Program-made: the position numbers and the translations under genes
The notes under the pieces: model-generated
Seen by the model: the letters and a program-made list of their open reading frames with translations, nothing else
Database searches by the model: none
What the model was told of the DNA's origin: nothing
DNA from: UBA6183 sp943372215
Lineage (GTDB): Bacteria > Bacteroidota > Bacteroidia > UKL13-3
Length of the DNA stretch: 64,000 bases
Assembly (NCBI GenBank): GCA_943372215.1
Contig: CALRXU020000010.1
Coordinates: 108,330 to 172,329 of the forward strand
Direction: 5' to 3'
Shown: in pieces, positions 44,335 to 53,894 of the stretch
How the letters are laid out: every line of letters starts with the position of its first letter
How positions within the stretch are numbered: position 1 is the first letter of the stretch

Positions 44335-45593
44335 AACGACAAGAAGTACATCAACACATTCATTTTTGGTTGTTATTGGCCATTGCATTCACCATGCCAT
44401 TTTCCATCAAAATCAATAGCTTGTTTATTATTGGCTGTTTGGTCAACCATATTGTGGAAGGCAAGTTCTTGTTTCACCTAAAAAACAATTGGTCAAATGC
44501 GGTAAATAGGTATATGTTGTTGTTTTATGCCTTGCATGTACTGAGCCTGTTTTTTTCGGATAATTTGGCCGAGTCTGGTGCTGTTTTAGAACGCAAGTTG
44601 GTATTGTTGGTGTTTCCTCTGGTTATGTTTAAACCAATTCATCAGCAACAATTCAAAGCAATTGTTTTTGCCTTTACCGCTGGGGTGGTAATGGCTTTAA
44701 CCTATTGTATTGGGGCTGCCACCAATCAATATTTAACAACGGGTAAAACAGCCGTATTTTTTTACCATGCGTTAGCCGAACAGATTAATATCCATGCTGT
44801 TTATCTTGCGGCTTATGCGGTATTTGCGCTATTTATGTTGATTTATATTTATCACAGAATGACAATGATTACTCGGATAATTTTGGTGGCTACCATGTTG
44901 TTTTTGGCAATTGGGGTGGTGTTGTTAAGTTCAAAAATGATGTTGGCAATTTTATGTCTAGGTATGTTTTATATGCTGGTAAAAAAATATGCATGGAGCA
45001 GTTTGCAAAAAGGGATGCTCATCACCTCCTTAACCATTATGGGAATAATTATCTTATTGCTGCCGCAAGTAAGGGGTCGTTTTTCCACAGAGTTTAACTC
45101 CAACTTTAGTGTAGTAAAACAAACTACTTACCGTTATGATACCCCTTTTACAGGAACCACATTAAGGTTAGTTATCTGGAAGTATTGTTTTGTGATATTA
45201 AGCAGAGAGAACGCTTGGATAACTGGAGTAGGAACAGGAGATGGGCAGCAATTGCTGGATAAACAGTATAAACTAGTAAATATGTACACGGGCAATCCAC
45301 AGTTAAAGGATACCGGTTATTTGGGTTATGATTCACATAACCAATATGTTGAAACTGTTTTTTCTTTAGGAATAATTGGATTAGCCATATTGTTGTTGTT
45401 GTTGGGTAATCAGGTTATTCAGGCGTTCAAAAGCAGAAATCCCTTGTTTATTACTTTTGTCTTATTAAACATGTTGTTTTTTATCAGTGAATCAGCGCTT
45501 AGCACCAACAAGGGCATTGTTTTTTACGTGTTTTTTTCAACGGTATTTTTAGCCCACACAACTTTTTCAACAAAAGATGCATCTAACCAATAG
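44331..45593 (+). CDS. O-antigen ligase/polymerase (Wzy_C family)
   Basis: A 420-residue protein with about twelve membrane helices and a large outer loop near 270-340 containing TTLRLVIWKYCFVIL, ITGVGTGDG and YLGYDSHNQYVETVFSLGIIGL, the Wzy_C/WaaL motif with the His that WaaL-type ligases need (DSHNQY). It either joins glycan to its carrier or polymerises repeat units. The GTG start overlaps the TGA of the gene before it. With the Wzy-like protein at 37.7 kb the locus has two such enzymes. Confidence 0.88.
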   Translation: MKRQEVHQHIHFWLLLAIAFTMPFSIKINSLFIIGCLVNHIVEGKFLFHLKNNWSNAVNRYMLLFYALHVLSLFFSDNLAESGAVLERKLVLLVFPLVMFKPIHQQQFKAIVFAFTAGVVMALTYCIGAATNQYLTTGKTAVFFYHALAEQINIHAVYLAAYAVFALFMLIYIYHRMTMITRIILVATMLFLAIGVVLLSSKMMLAILCLGMFYMLVKKYAWSSLQKGMLITSLTIMGIIILLLPQVRGRFSTEFNSNFSVVKQTTYRYDTPFTGTTLRLVIWKYCFVILSRENAWITGVGTGDGQQLLDKQYKLVNMYTGNPQLKDTGYLGYDSHNQYVETVFSLGIIGLAILLLLLGNQVIQAFKSRNPLFITFVLLNMLFFISESALSTNKGIVFYVFFSTVFLAHTTFSTKDASNQ

Positions 45594-45630
45594 TTTTCTA
45601 ATTTGGAATTAATTAGTAAGTTTGGCGTTC

Positions 45631-46347
45631 ATGCACAAAACAGAATTAAACAATGTTTCTCCGTTAACGGCTTTAGCAGACACCGCCATAAATGGACATC
45701 GTTTAAATGTACCATTTGAGGCAGCTAAAATGGATCATCCTTTGGATACCAGTTATAAAAGATTGATTAAGCGATTTTTTGATATTGTTTTTGCCCTATT
45801 GGTTCTTATTGGTGTATTAAGTTGGTTAATTCCCTTGCTGGCCATAATTATAAAGTTAACCTCAAAGGGCAGTGTTTTTTTTGTTCAGGCGCGTACAGGT
45901 TATAATAACCAAACGTTTAACTGCTGGAAGTTAAGGAGCATGGTTAGAAATGAGGAGGCGCATCATAAACAAGCTACCTCAAATGATATGCGAATTACCT
46001 TTGCTGGAAAATATTTACGCAAGTTCAGCTTAGACGAATTGCCCCAGTTTTACAATGTGCTTATCGGTGATATGTCAATTATTGGTCCAAGGCCACACAT
46101 GCTTTACCATACTCAAGAATTTGCAAAAGAGGTTGACTCCTACGGCAAGAGGCATGAGGTTAAACCCGGAATTACTGGACTTGCACAAGTAATGGGCTAC
46201 AGGGGTGAAATTACCGATAAATGGGCATTACACAACCGTGTTCGGCTGGATATTTTTTACATGAAAAAATGGTCGTTGGGCCTAGATATGTATATTATAA
46301 TCAAGACCATTAAACTGTTACTTTTTGGGGATAAAGCGGCAGTTTAA
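45631..46347 (+). CDS. Initiating phosphoglycosyl transferase (bacterial sugar transferase)
   Basis: A 238-residue PF02397-type enzyme that puts the first sugar-1-phosphate on undecaprenyl phosphate. KRLIKRFFDIVFALLVL and the re-entrant hydrophobic helix, GSVFFVQARTGYN, FNCWKLRSM, RKFSLDELPQFYNVLIGDMS followed by IIGPRP, and KPGITGLAQVMGYRG are all present. It lacks the N-terminal four-helix domain of WbaP/WcaJ, so it is the short PglC-like form. The frame is open to a TTG at 45622; ATG 45631 is chosen. It is the likely entry point of the pathway in this locus. Confidence 0.93.
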   Translation: MHKTELNNVSPLTALADTAINGHRLNVPFEAAKMDHPLDTSYKRLIKRFFDIVFALLVLIGVLSWLIPLLAIIIKLTSKGSVFFVQARTGYNNQTFNCWKLRSMVRNEEAHHKQATSNDMRITFAGKYLRKFSLDELPQFYNVLIGDMSIIGPRPHMLYHTQEFAKEVDSYGKRHEVKPGITGLAQVMGYRGEITDKWALHNRVRLDIFYMKKWSLGLDMYIIIKTIKLLLFGDKAAV

Positions 46348-46484
46348 ATGCTAACACAGGTTGTTCACTTAAGAGAACTGATTAGCAAATAAAAAGGGGA
46401 AGTTAGTTTAAATAGAATAGCAAGGGGCTTTGATTACTTATAGTTCGGCTTTTATTTCCATTGTTTTGTTACTACTTTAGGCCA

Positions 46485-48029
46485 ATGAAAATAGCCCGGT
46501 ATACGGCATATCAGCAGTTTTTTTATTTGCCCTTGGCCATCATTCTGGCGATACTGGTTATTCAGGCATTTCATTTGCCAATAGGAGATTTTGGCAACTA
46601 TTATTATGCATCAAAGTTCTTAGTGGAGGGAAACTGGGGCATTTGGATTTACGACCCCGCCTCGTTTAACCTTAAGATACATGAGTTAGGGCAACGGCAT
46701 TTTTTTTTAAACTACACGCCTGTTCCCCCTTTCTCTGCCATTTTATATGTACCGTTTGCGCTCATTAATAGCCCGGAGTGGGCCAAGCTAATTTGGAATA
46801 TCATCAATTGTTTCCTGCTGATATTGGCCATTTATCGCTTGAATAAACACTATCCTATACCCAGTTTTTTTTGGTGGGTGTTTCCAATACTCTTTTTTCT
46901 GCCATTGCGCAATACGTTGTACGAGGGGCAATCCTATTTCTTGATATTGTACTTATTGGCAGAAGGGTTTATTCAATACCAAAAGAGCAGTTTATGGTTG
47001 ATGGCTGCGTTATGGGCGTTGGCCATACACTTAAAAATAAGTCCGGCTTTTGTACTCTTGTTTCTGTTATTTAATAAAGAATATAAAGGTGCTTTGGCGT
47101 TAATGTTAGTGGGCTTTGGCATACTTATCGTTTCCTTGCCCGTGTTAAGTTTTTCGTTGTGGTATCAATACCTAGCAAGCATATTACCTAGGTTGTTTAA
47201 CGGTGATATTAACCATACCTATGCCTTAAATTACCAAAGTGCCCAGGTATTGCTTAAAACCATTTTTGTTCCGGATAAATTACACAATACCAATGCTTGG
47301 TTTAGTAACCCCGAAATGTACCACAAGCTATTGTTAACGTTTAAGGTAGTTATAATGGGGATTACCCTTGTGGCTTCTTTTTCTAAAATACAGCAAACAA
47401 CTAAGTTTTCTTTTTGGTTGATGTGCTCTTTTTTAATCAGTGGCTATGGCAATAGTTTTGGTTTGCTGCTTATGGTACTGCCAACTATTTATTTATTTCC
47501 GTTGTTTGATGCTAACAAGGTGTTAATGGCCCTATTCTTTGTCTGTTTAGTTATTATCCTCAATGTTCCATTCTACTGGTTTTCTCATTTGGCTGTTCCA
47601 TTTAGGTTTCCCCGATTATATGCTTTGCTTGCAATACTTGTAATCCTGTTAATTGCTGGTCAAATTAAATTAAAATGGCATTATGGATTTGCAGTATTAT
47701 TGGCAATGTTTTGGCCTGTTGATTACGAACCATACATCCAGAATTATTTGTTTGAAAAAGAAGAAACATTATTGACCTATGATTTTACCGTGGCTGATAA
47801 TGCTATTGTGATAAACGGTTTTGATACAGATGGGCCATTTGAAAAAAAAGTGCCATTGGGCTTTCCAGTTTATGAGCTTCAGTGGATTACACCTTCCAAA
47901 AACACTTCGCAATTGAGGGAAAAATCCTGTATCATTAACGATAGTTTAATGCTCTATCTTTCTGATAAAAATCGAGGTGTAGGATTTTATACCATCAGGA
48001 AAAAGAAAATGAACACTGCACTAAAATGA
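46485..48029 (+). CDS. GT87-family (DUF2029) membrane glycosyltransferase
   Basis: A 514-residue GT-C type protein with about ten helices. GDFGNYYYASKFLVEGN holds the acidic residue of the first outer loop, and NYTPVPPFSAILYVPFAL, EGQSYFLILYLLAEG and LAIHLKISPAFVLLFLLF are typical of the GT87 family of polyprenyl-phosphate-sugar mannosyl/arabinosyl-type transferases. A periplasmic C-terminal domain (about 425-514) follows the last helix. The ATG at 46485 is chosen over a TTG eight codons upstream. Its TGA overlaps the ATG of the carbamoyltransferase gene. A 137-nt gap separates it from the sugar transferase gene. Confidence 0.87.
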   Translation: MKIARYTAYQQFFYLPLAIILAILVIQAFHLPIGDFGNYYYASKFLVEGNWGIWIYDPASFNLKIHELGQRHFFLNYTPVPPFSAILYVPFALINSPEWAKLIWNIINCFLLILAIYRLNKHYPIPSFFWWVFPILFFLPLRNTLYEGQSYFLILYLLAEGFIQYQKSSLWLMAALWALAIHLKISPAFVLLFLLFNKEYKGALALMLVGFGILIVSLPVLSFSLWYQYLASILPRLFNGDINHTYALNYQSAQVLLKTIFVPDKLHNTNAWFSNPEMYHKLLLTFKVVIMGITLVASFSKIQQTTKFSFWLMCSFLISGYGNSFGLLLMVLPTIYLFPLFDANKVLMALFFVCLVIILNVPFYWFSHLAVPFRFPRLYALLAILVILLIAGQIKLKWHYGFAVLLAMFWPVDYEPYIQNYLFEKEETLLTYDFTVADNAIVINGFDTDGPFEKKVPLGFPVYELQWITPSKNTSQLREKSCIINDSLMLYLSDKNRGVGFYTIRKKKMNTALK

Positions 48030-49894
48030 TGAAAAACGTCTTGGGAATATCAGCATTTTACCACGATTCAGCAGCGGCTATTGTTGTTGGCGGGAAGATT
48101 ATTGCTGCGGCACAGGAAGAAAGATTCACCAGAGAAAAACACACCGCTGATTTTCCGATTAACGCCATAAAATACTGTTTACAAGAGGCTGGTTTAGCAT
48201 TAAATGAAATAGATGCCATTGTTTTTTATGACAAGCCCTTTTTAAAATTCGAGCGGCTTTTGGAGACGTACTATGCGTTTGCTCCCAAAGGAATACGCAA
48301 TTTTATTAAGGCAATGCCTGTTTGGCTAAATGAGAAGTTGTTTCTTAAAAAACGCATCTATGATGAACTTAAAAAATTAGCAGATTATGATAAAAGAAAA
48401 GTAAAGCTGCTGTTTTCTGAGCATCATTTATCACATGCGGCAAGTGCGTTTTATCCTTCACCTTATCAAAAAGCAGCCATATTAACCATTGATGGTGTTG
48501 GTGAGTGGTGCACCGCTTCTATTGGCCTTGGGGAGAATGGGCAAATACAATTGCTGAAGGAAATGATGTTTCCTCATTCCGTTGGTTTGTTGTACAGTGC
48601 TTTTACCTATTACTTAGGGTTTACTGTTAACTCAGGGGAGTATAAGCTAATGGGTTTGGCTCCTTATGGCAATGCCCATGCTGAAGAAACTACCCGATTT
48701 ATTCAACTGATAAAAGAGCAGTTGGTATCAATAAAAGAAGATGGCTCCATTTGGTTAAACCAATCGTACTTTAATTACGCTACAGGATTAAGAATGGTGA
48801 ACGAAAAAAGGTGGAAAGCACTTTTTGGTTTTGAGAGGAGAACAGAAAAAGACGAGTTGCGGCAACAACACTGCAACCTAGCATTGGCCATACAAACGGT
48901 TACTGAAGAAATCGTCATTAAAATGGCCCATGAAGCAAAACGACTTACCGGAGCAGATTACTTATGTATGGCAGGTGGCGTGGCATTAAATTGCGTAGCC
49001 AATGGAAAATTACTGAAGGAGAATATTTTTAAAGACGTTTATGTTCAACCTGCGGCTGGAGACGCTGGTGGTGCGCTAGGTGCTGCGTTGGCTGTTTCTT
49101 CCATGTATTATGCAGAGCCGAGGGTGTTGTCAGAAGGTATGGATGTTATGGCTGGTTCCTATTTAGGGCCAGCGTTTTCAGAAAAGGAAATACAACAAAT
49201 GAATAGGAAGGTGAAAGCTGCGGTTCATTACTACCAAAACTTTGCTGATTTAACACAATTTGTTGCAACTAAAATTGCGGATAAAAATATCGTAGGCTGG
49301 TTTCAAGGGCGCATGGAGTTTGGGCCAAGGGCTTTGGGCAATAGAAGTATTTTGGCTGATGTGAGGGATGAAAGCATGCAAAAAAAACTGAACTTGAACA
49401 TCAAATACCGAGAAGGATTTAGGCCGTTTGCCCCATCGGTATTGAGTGAGCAGGTTGCCAACTATTTTGAGATAGATAGACCTTCCCCTTACATGCTTTT
49501 TGTAACTCCAATCAACAAGAAACTACAAAAGGAATTACCAGAGAACTATCCCCAATTGTCCATTTTTGAAAAACTGTACATCACCCGAAGCGAGTTACAA
49601 CCCATTACGCACGTTGATTTTTCAGCACGTATACAAACAGTACACAAAGAAACAAATTTGCCTTATTGGGAGCTTATCAATGCCTATTATCAACAAACAG
49701 GTTACCCCATGCTGGTGAATACCAGTTTTAATGTGCGCGGTGAACCAATAGTTTGCACACCCGATGATGCCTACCAATGTTTTATGGCAACCGAAATGGA
49801 CTACCTGGTGATTGGAAATTTTGTTTATTGCAAAACTGACCAGCCTGATTGGCAGAACAAAGAAAAATGGAGGAAGGCATTCAAACCAGATTAG
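48026..49894 (+). CDS. NodU/CmcH-family carbamoyltransferase
   Basis: A 622-residue enzyme that carbamoylates hydroxyl groups with carbamoyl phosphate and ATP. The N-terminal Kae1-like part has NVLGISAFYHDSAAAIVVGG, the His-rich HHLSHAASAFYPSP and CMAGGVALNCVANGKLL; the C-terminal part has GWFQGRMEFGPRALGNRSIL and LVNTSFNVRGEPIVC. Relatives decorate Nod factors, antibiotics and glycans. The next two small genes (DUF5989, SxtJ-like) are its usual companions. The start overlaps the GT87 stop; two consecutive ATGs are possible. The acceptor is probably a sugar of this locus. Confidence 0.94.
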   Translation: MMKNVLGISAFYHDSAAAIVVGGKIIAAAQEERFTREKHTADFPINAIKYCLQEAGLALNEIDAIVFYDKPFLKFERLLETYYAFAPKGIRNFIKAMPVWLNEKLFLKKRIYDELKKLADYDKRKVKLLFSEHHLSHAASAFYPSPYQKAAILTIDGVGEWCTASIGLGENGQIQLLKEMMFPHSVGLLYSAFTYYLGFTVNSGEYKLMGLAPYGNAHAEETTRFIQLIKEQLVSIKEDGSIWLNQSYFNYATGLRMVNEKRWKALFGFERRTEKDELRQQHCNLALAIQTVTEEIVIKMAHEAKRLTGADYLCMAGGVALNCVANGKLLKENIFKDVYVQPAAGDAGGALGAALAVSSMYYAEPRVLSEGMDVMAGSYLGPAFSEKEIQQMNRKVKAAVHYYQNFADLTQFVATKIADKNIVGWFQGRMEFGPRALGNRSILADVRDESMQKKLNLNIKYREGFRPFAPSVLSEQVANYFEIDRPSPYMLFVTPINKKLQKELPENYPQLSIFEKLYITRSELQPITHVDFSARIQTVHKETNLPYWELINAYYQQTGYPMLVNTSFNVRGEPIVCTPDDAYQCFMATEMDYLVIGNFVYCKTDQPDWQNKEKWRKAFKPD

Positions 49895-49979
49895 AGGCCA
49901 TACCCGCGTTCAAATAAATTTGTTTATAAGGGTTGGGTATTTGATATTGCTAAACAATTGCAACAATAAAAGTAGAATA

Positions 49980-50132
49980 ATGATAGATGTGATTAAAGAG
50001 CTACTCCTGTTTATGCGGGAAAGAAAAAAATTCTGGTTAGCACCCATCATTATCGTGTTGTTACTAATGGGATTACTCATTATTTTTGGAGGTGGTAGTG
50101 CGGTTGCTCCTTTTATTTATACCTTATTTTAA
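49980..50132 (+). CDS. DUF5989 small membrane protein
   Basis: A 50-residue protein: a charged amphipathic head (ELLLFMRERKKFWLAP), one membrane helix (IIIVLLLMGLLIIFGG) and the ending GSAVAPFIYTLF. This is the DUF5989 pattern, usually encoded right after NodU-type carbamoyltransferases. The frame is open upstream to 49812 inside the carbamoyltransferase gene, but the family begins at the ATG at 49980. Its role is not known; a membrane anchor or partner for the carbamoyltransferase is a reasonable guess. It lies 2 nt before the SxtJ-like gene. Confidence 0.85.
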   Translation: MIDVIKELLLFMRERKKFWLAPIIIVLLLMGLLIIFGGGSAVAPFIYTLF

Positions 50133-50134
50133 AC

Positions 50135-50497
50135 ATGTCTGAGCAAAATCCATATAAAGTTGTGCTAACCATTATAATTGGACTATTACTGCTGTATTGG
50201 TTTACGCACAATCATTATTTTTTAATAGGGTCATTAACAATAGGCTCCGTATCGCTCTTGTCTCATTGGGCTGCCAAAAAAATAACAATAGGCTGGATGA
50301 AACTTGCACATGTGTTAAGCCTTATTTTTCCTCCGTTTATATTGGGGGCAATTTACCTGTTTATTCTTACCCCTTTGGCCCTTATGGCCAGATTAAGTAA
50401 AAGAAGGAGTGAATTGAACTTAAAAAACCAAGCGACAACACTGTTCAATGAAGTAACTAAAAACTATACTCCTCAAACATTTGAAAAAATGTGGTAA
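50135..50497 (+). CDS. SxtJ-like membrane protein
   Basis: A 120-residue protein with two to three membrane helices (about 8-22, 28-45 and 65-92) and a basic C-terminal tail (RLSKRRSELNLKN). The ending HVLSLIFPPFILGAIYLFILTPLALMARL resembles the SxtJ family, named from saxitoxin clusters, whose members usually sit behind NodU-type carbamoyltransferases and DUF5989 genes, as here. Biochemical function unknown. Confidence 0.82.
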   Translation: MSEQNPYKVVLTIIIGLLLLYWFTHNHYFLIGSLTIGSVSLLSHWAAKKITIGWMKLAHVLSLIFPPFILGAIYLFILTPLALMARLSKRRSELNLKNQATTLFNEVTKNYTPQTFEKMW

Positions 50498-50512
50498 TTG
50501 GCATCGTAATTC

Positions 50513-51703
50513 ATGATGAAATATAATACCATTTATAGCATTGCACGGAGTTTACTGGGGTCATTTCAGTTCTTCGTTATCTCAGTGCTGGTTATTCATT
50601 ATACATCACTTACCAACTGGGGGGCTTTTATTAGCATCTATTTGGTTTGGTCAATTTGTGTATTACTTATTAATTCTGGCACAAAGGAATTTTTGGTAAA
50701 AGCAGTAAGCCTAAATCCCTCATCCATGTGGCCTATAGTTTCACACAACACAAGCCTTAGGATGCTTTTAAGTTTACTGCCAATGGTAGTTATTGTGTTG
50801 TTTCCATTTGGTGATTTTATGGAAAAGGTTGGGATGATTATCATTATTTTTTTTAGGGTGTTAACCTCCACTTTTGAAGGGATAATTGTTTATGAAAAAG
50901 CGTTTAAACAATCGTTTGTTGTGGAGCTTTTGTCCTTTGTGGTGGTAGCTATTTTAATTGTAATAGGCAACCATATCAATGCCATGCAGCCCGCATATAT
51001 TTTGGCATTTATTATTGCCGGAGATTTGGTTAAAGTAATTTGTTACCAATGGTTATTCGGGCTATTTAACCATTATGTTTTTCAATCATTTTCTTTGCTA
51101 CAAAGTATCAAACAAACGCTTCCTTTTTTAGGTGTTGGTATAATTGGTTTAGTAATGAATAAAGCAGACTTGTACTTGTTTGGGTTATTTATTACTGATA
51201 AAGAATTGATAGGACAATACCATATTTTAAATACCATAAGTGGCTTAATCATTGTAATGGTAAGCTCCTTGCTTGCGGTAAGAAACAAAGTAGTATTTAG
51301 GGTATCACTTGATAAGTTTAAATTAATTCAAGCAGCGTATTTTAAATACAGTATGGGTCTCATTTTATTTGGTATACTATCTTTTTACCTGATTGCTCCT
51401 GTACTATTTCAATATAACGTAACGCTTTTGCAATTAGGGCTAATCACATTAATCGCATTAACTTTTAGCCGTTATAGCCTGTATGTCTATCTGCAAATGA
51501 GGTTGGATAACATGAAATTAGTAAATAAAATTTTGGCAATAGCCGGGCTAGTTAATGTGGTTGTAGGTGTTGCTTTAATTCCTTGGTTGCGGGTGGAAGG
51601 GGCTTTGATTTCAGTGGCAATAGCACATGGTATTGTGTTGTTAGCCATGCACCGCATTTCCCAAAAACACATCGTTAACCAACTGTTAGAAAAGCGGATC
51701 TGA
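50513..51703 (+). CDS. Wzx-type oligosaccharide flippase, second copy
   Basis: A 396-residue protein with about twelve membrane helices and the MOP-type layout (SIARSLLGSFQFFVISVLVIHYTSLTNWGAFISIYL at the start, then repeated helix pairs). It is shorter than the flippase at 36.3 kb and shows no obvious close similarity to it. It starts 15 nt after the SxtJ-like gene and ends the forward glycan gene run, 1 nt from the convergent SGNH gene. It may flip a different glycan or the carbamoylated one. Confidence 0.83.
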   Translation: MMKYNTIYSIARSLLGSFQFFVISVLVIHYTSLTNWGAFISIYLVWSICVLLINSGTKEFLVKAVSLNPSSMWPIVSHNTSLRMLLSLLPMVVIVLFPFGDFMEKVGMIIIIFFRVLTSTFEGIIVYEKAFKQSFVVELLSFVVVAILIVIGNHINAMQPAYILAFIIAGDLVKVICYQWLFGLFNHYVFQSFSLLQSIKQTLPFLGVGIIGLVMNKADLYLFGLFITDKELIGQYHILNTISGLIIVMVSSLLAVRNKVVFRVSLDKFKLIQAAYFKYSMGLILFGILSFYLIAPVLFQYNVTLLQLGLITLIALTFSRYSLYVYLQMRLDNMKLVNKILAIAGLVNVVVGVALIPWLRVEGALISVAIAHGIVLLAMHRISQKHIVNQLLEKRI

Positions 51704-51704
51704 T

Positions 51705-52937
51705 CTAGGGATTCACCATGATTGGTTTCTTGATATGTTGTAACATTAACTCCGCTAATTTTTTATTCATTGATGATGAATAATGCGTGAGGTCAACATA
51801 TGGATGAGGACAAAGCTCATGTGAGGATGATAAATCATAAAAGTGAGGAAGGTGATGCTGCCTGACAGCCGATGTGATTTTTTGGTAAGCAGGCGCCACA
51901 TTTTGATACAACCTAAAACTGTTTTTTAGGTCGAGCGTATCTTTTATAAAAGGGTTGCTGTTTAGAAATGGACCAATGGGTTGTAAAAATATAGAATACT
52001 CAAAATGATATTTTTTACTTAAGGCATCCAAAAGGGTTAAATTCCCTTGGTAGTACCTCAATATTTTTGCCGAAGTAACTATGGGGTTTTTGGGTTGCTC
52101 TAGCAGGGCTTCACAAAGTAGGTAATGCAAAAAAGGTTGTGTGTTGTATAACGAATTGGCTTCATAGATGTCACCAAGCATTTCCGAGGTTATGTTTCCT
52201 TGTTTAACCATGCGGTGTGCCAGATACTCATAATAACGTTTCACAACCGGAATAGCATAAAGTAGGTTTTTATTTAAGCTGATTAAATTGTGTGCATAAG
52301 CATTACTAGACCTATTAGGTGCTTCAAATGGATTAAAATTACTTTCTGTTAGTTTATACAAATCATTTAGCCCATCTAAAAAAACAACTCGTGAAGGACG
52401 ATAACCTTTTTGCAGCAGCAAAATCAGCTTTTCTATTTCCATTTTTTGGTGAAAACTAGGTGCTCCAAAATTGATGTAAGTAGTTGAAGTATCCAGTTGA
52501 TTGAGAAAAAAGGACACGGTTTCGTTGTCGGCTACACCATACCCAAATGCAGTGCTTCCTCCTAATACCCAAGTATTATTATTGATCAGCTGTTTAATAT
52601 TGCTGCTGTTTACAAAAGAGTTATACCTGCAGTTTTCAATACCTACATGGTAATAGTTGCTTGAGGTGGGTAGGGTCATAAACTCAAGTGTGGGGTGTGA
52701 TTTCACGTTGGGTGCTTGATGATACAAATCAGCAATAGCTTCAATAGACTTTCCTTCATGAATGATTTGCACTAGACTTGGATTTTTTTGTAAGAGTGCT
52801 TGAGGGGTGATGAGCAAATCTTTCTCTTTCTCATAACCTACCGGTGATGGGATTAAACGAGCAATCAGATTCAATAAAATAAAAAGCAGTACCGAATTCG
52901 TAAAGATAATAGAAATGTTAGTGTATTTTTTTTTCAT
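51705..52937 (-). CDS. Membrane-anchored SGNH-hydrolase-like protein
   Basis: A 410-residue protein with one N-terminal membrane helix (about 10-27) and a periplasmic domain. The SGNH blocks are visible: WVLGGSTAFGYGV (nucleophile Ser), NFGAPSFHQ (Gly/Asn block), VFLDGLNDLY (the GxND block) and the DxxH dyad in YVDLTHYS near the C-terminus. Such proteins add or remove acyl groups on glycans. The frame is open to 53018, but the ATG at 52937 puts the helix at the start. It diverges from the methyltransferase gene. Confidence 0.8.
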   Translation of the reverse strand: MKKKYTNISIIFTNSVLLFILLNLIARLIPSPVGYEKEKDLLITPQALLQKNPSLVQIIHEGKSIEAIADLYHQAPNVKSHPTLEFMTLPTSSNYYHVGIENCRYNSFVNSSNIKQLINNNTWVLGGSTAFGYGVADNETVSFFLNQLDTSTTYINFGAPSFHQKMEIEKLILLLQKGYRPSRVVFLDGLNDLYKLTESNFNPFEAPNRSSNAYAHNLISLNKNLLYAIPVVKRYYEYLAHRMVKQGNITSEMLGDIYEANSLYNTQPFLHYLLCEALLEQPKNPIVTSAKILRYYQGNLTLLDALSKKYHFEYSIFLQPIGPFLNSNPFIKDTLDLKNSFRLYQNVAPAYQKITSAVRQHHLPHFYDLSSSHELCPHPYVDLTHYSSSMNKKLAELMLQHIKKPIMVNP

Positions 52938-53055
52938 CAAAGCCAAGCTTGCAAGGTGCAATATAATAAAAAAATAGGGGGCCGGAGAATGTACAATGGC
53001 GTATCCGGTTTTGCACAAATTCTTTGTGTATACCGAATATTATTCCATAATTTGT

Positions 53056-53856
53056 ATGATGGACATGCATTTTATTAACCACTTGGGTAAAAGGGGAAAA
53101 GGTTATTTGCATCCGGGAGGAAAGCATAGCTCTGACTTTGTGGTAAGTGAAATACTCAAAAGGAATTCTGGCAGGGTGTTGGAAATAGGCTGTGGAATTG
53201 GAGCAACGTTGGTTTCTTTAGCCTCAAACAATATTAAAGCGTTGGTTGGGGTGGATATTTCTCCTTCACAAATAAAAATGGCCAAGCGGGTAGTCAACCA
53301 TTGTCAACTGGATGAAGTTATTCAACTCCATGTGATGGATACTGCAAAGAGGATTCAATTTAAGGATCACTCATTTGATGTGGTATTTGCCGAATCTGTG
53401 TTGGGTATATTAAACCATGATAAACTCATCATAACAATGCAAGAAGTAAAACGGGTGTTAAAACCGGGTGGAATATTTATGAGCAATGATGCGATATGGA
53501 AAGCAGGAACTTCTTTGGATACAGTTAATAAAATTAACAATAGAACACTGTTAGATTTTGGCTTAATTCAGAGTTCATCAACCCTAATTGGCAAACACCT
53601 GTGGGAACAATTTTTTCATTCTATGGGATTTAAATCGTGTAGGATGGTAGGAATAAATGGATTGGTAGAAAATTCAGAGTTCATGCAGAACCACCTCGAA
53701 AGTAAAGCAAGTGTTTTTAAGTTAAAACAGAAAAGGGATACACTGTTTAATGTATCGTTAACGTTTAAAGAATTGATTTATAAGATGAAGTTAAAAGTGT
53801 TTCATCGAAATGATGCTAAAAATCTTGAAAATTATATTTTTATATTGCAGCCATAA
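53056..53856 (+). CDS. Class I SAM-dependent methyltransferase
   Basis: A 266-residue methyltransferase. VLEIGCGIGATLVSL is the SAM-binding motif I, VGVDISPSQIKMAKRVV motif II, and FDVVFAESVLGILNH with LKPGGIFMSNDAIW follow, as in Methyltransf_11 enzymes. Two consecutive ATGs (53056, 53059) precede LGKRGKGYLHPGG; the frame is open to 52996, which would add 20 residues of no clear homology. The substrate is unknown; the context suggests a glycan or lipid intermediate. Confidence 0.83.
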   Translation: MMDMHFINHLGKRGKGYLHPGGKHSSDFVVSEILKRNSGRVLEIGCGIGATLVSLASNNIKALVGVDISPSQIKMAKRVVNHCQLDEVIQLHVMDTAKRIQFKDHSFDVVFAESVLGILNHDKLIITMQEVKRVLKPGGIFMSNDAIWKAGTSLDTVNKINNRTLLDFGLIQSSSTLIGKHLWEQFFHSMGFKSCRMVGINGLVENSEFMQNHLESKASVFKLKQKRDTLFNVSLTFKELIYKMKLKVFHRNDAKNLENYIFILQP

Positions 53857-53894
53857 TCTTATCGGCACAATTGTTCGGTGTTAAAAGATTTGGA

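Noticed and set aside
49812..49979. Upstream extension of the DUF5989 frame into the carbamoyltransferase gene
   Set aside because: The first 56 codons are the carbamoyltransferase 3' end read in another frame plus spacer; the family starts at the ATG at 49980.
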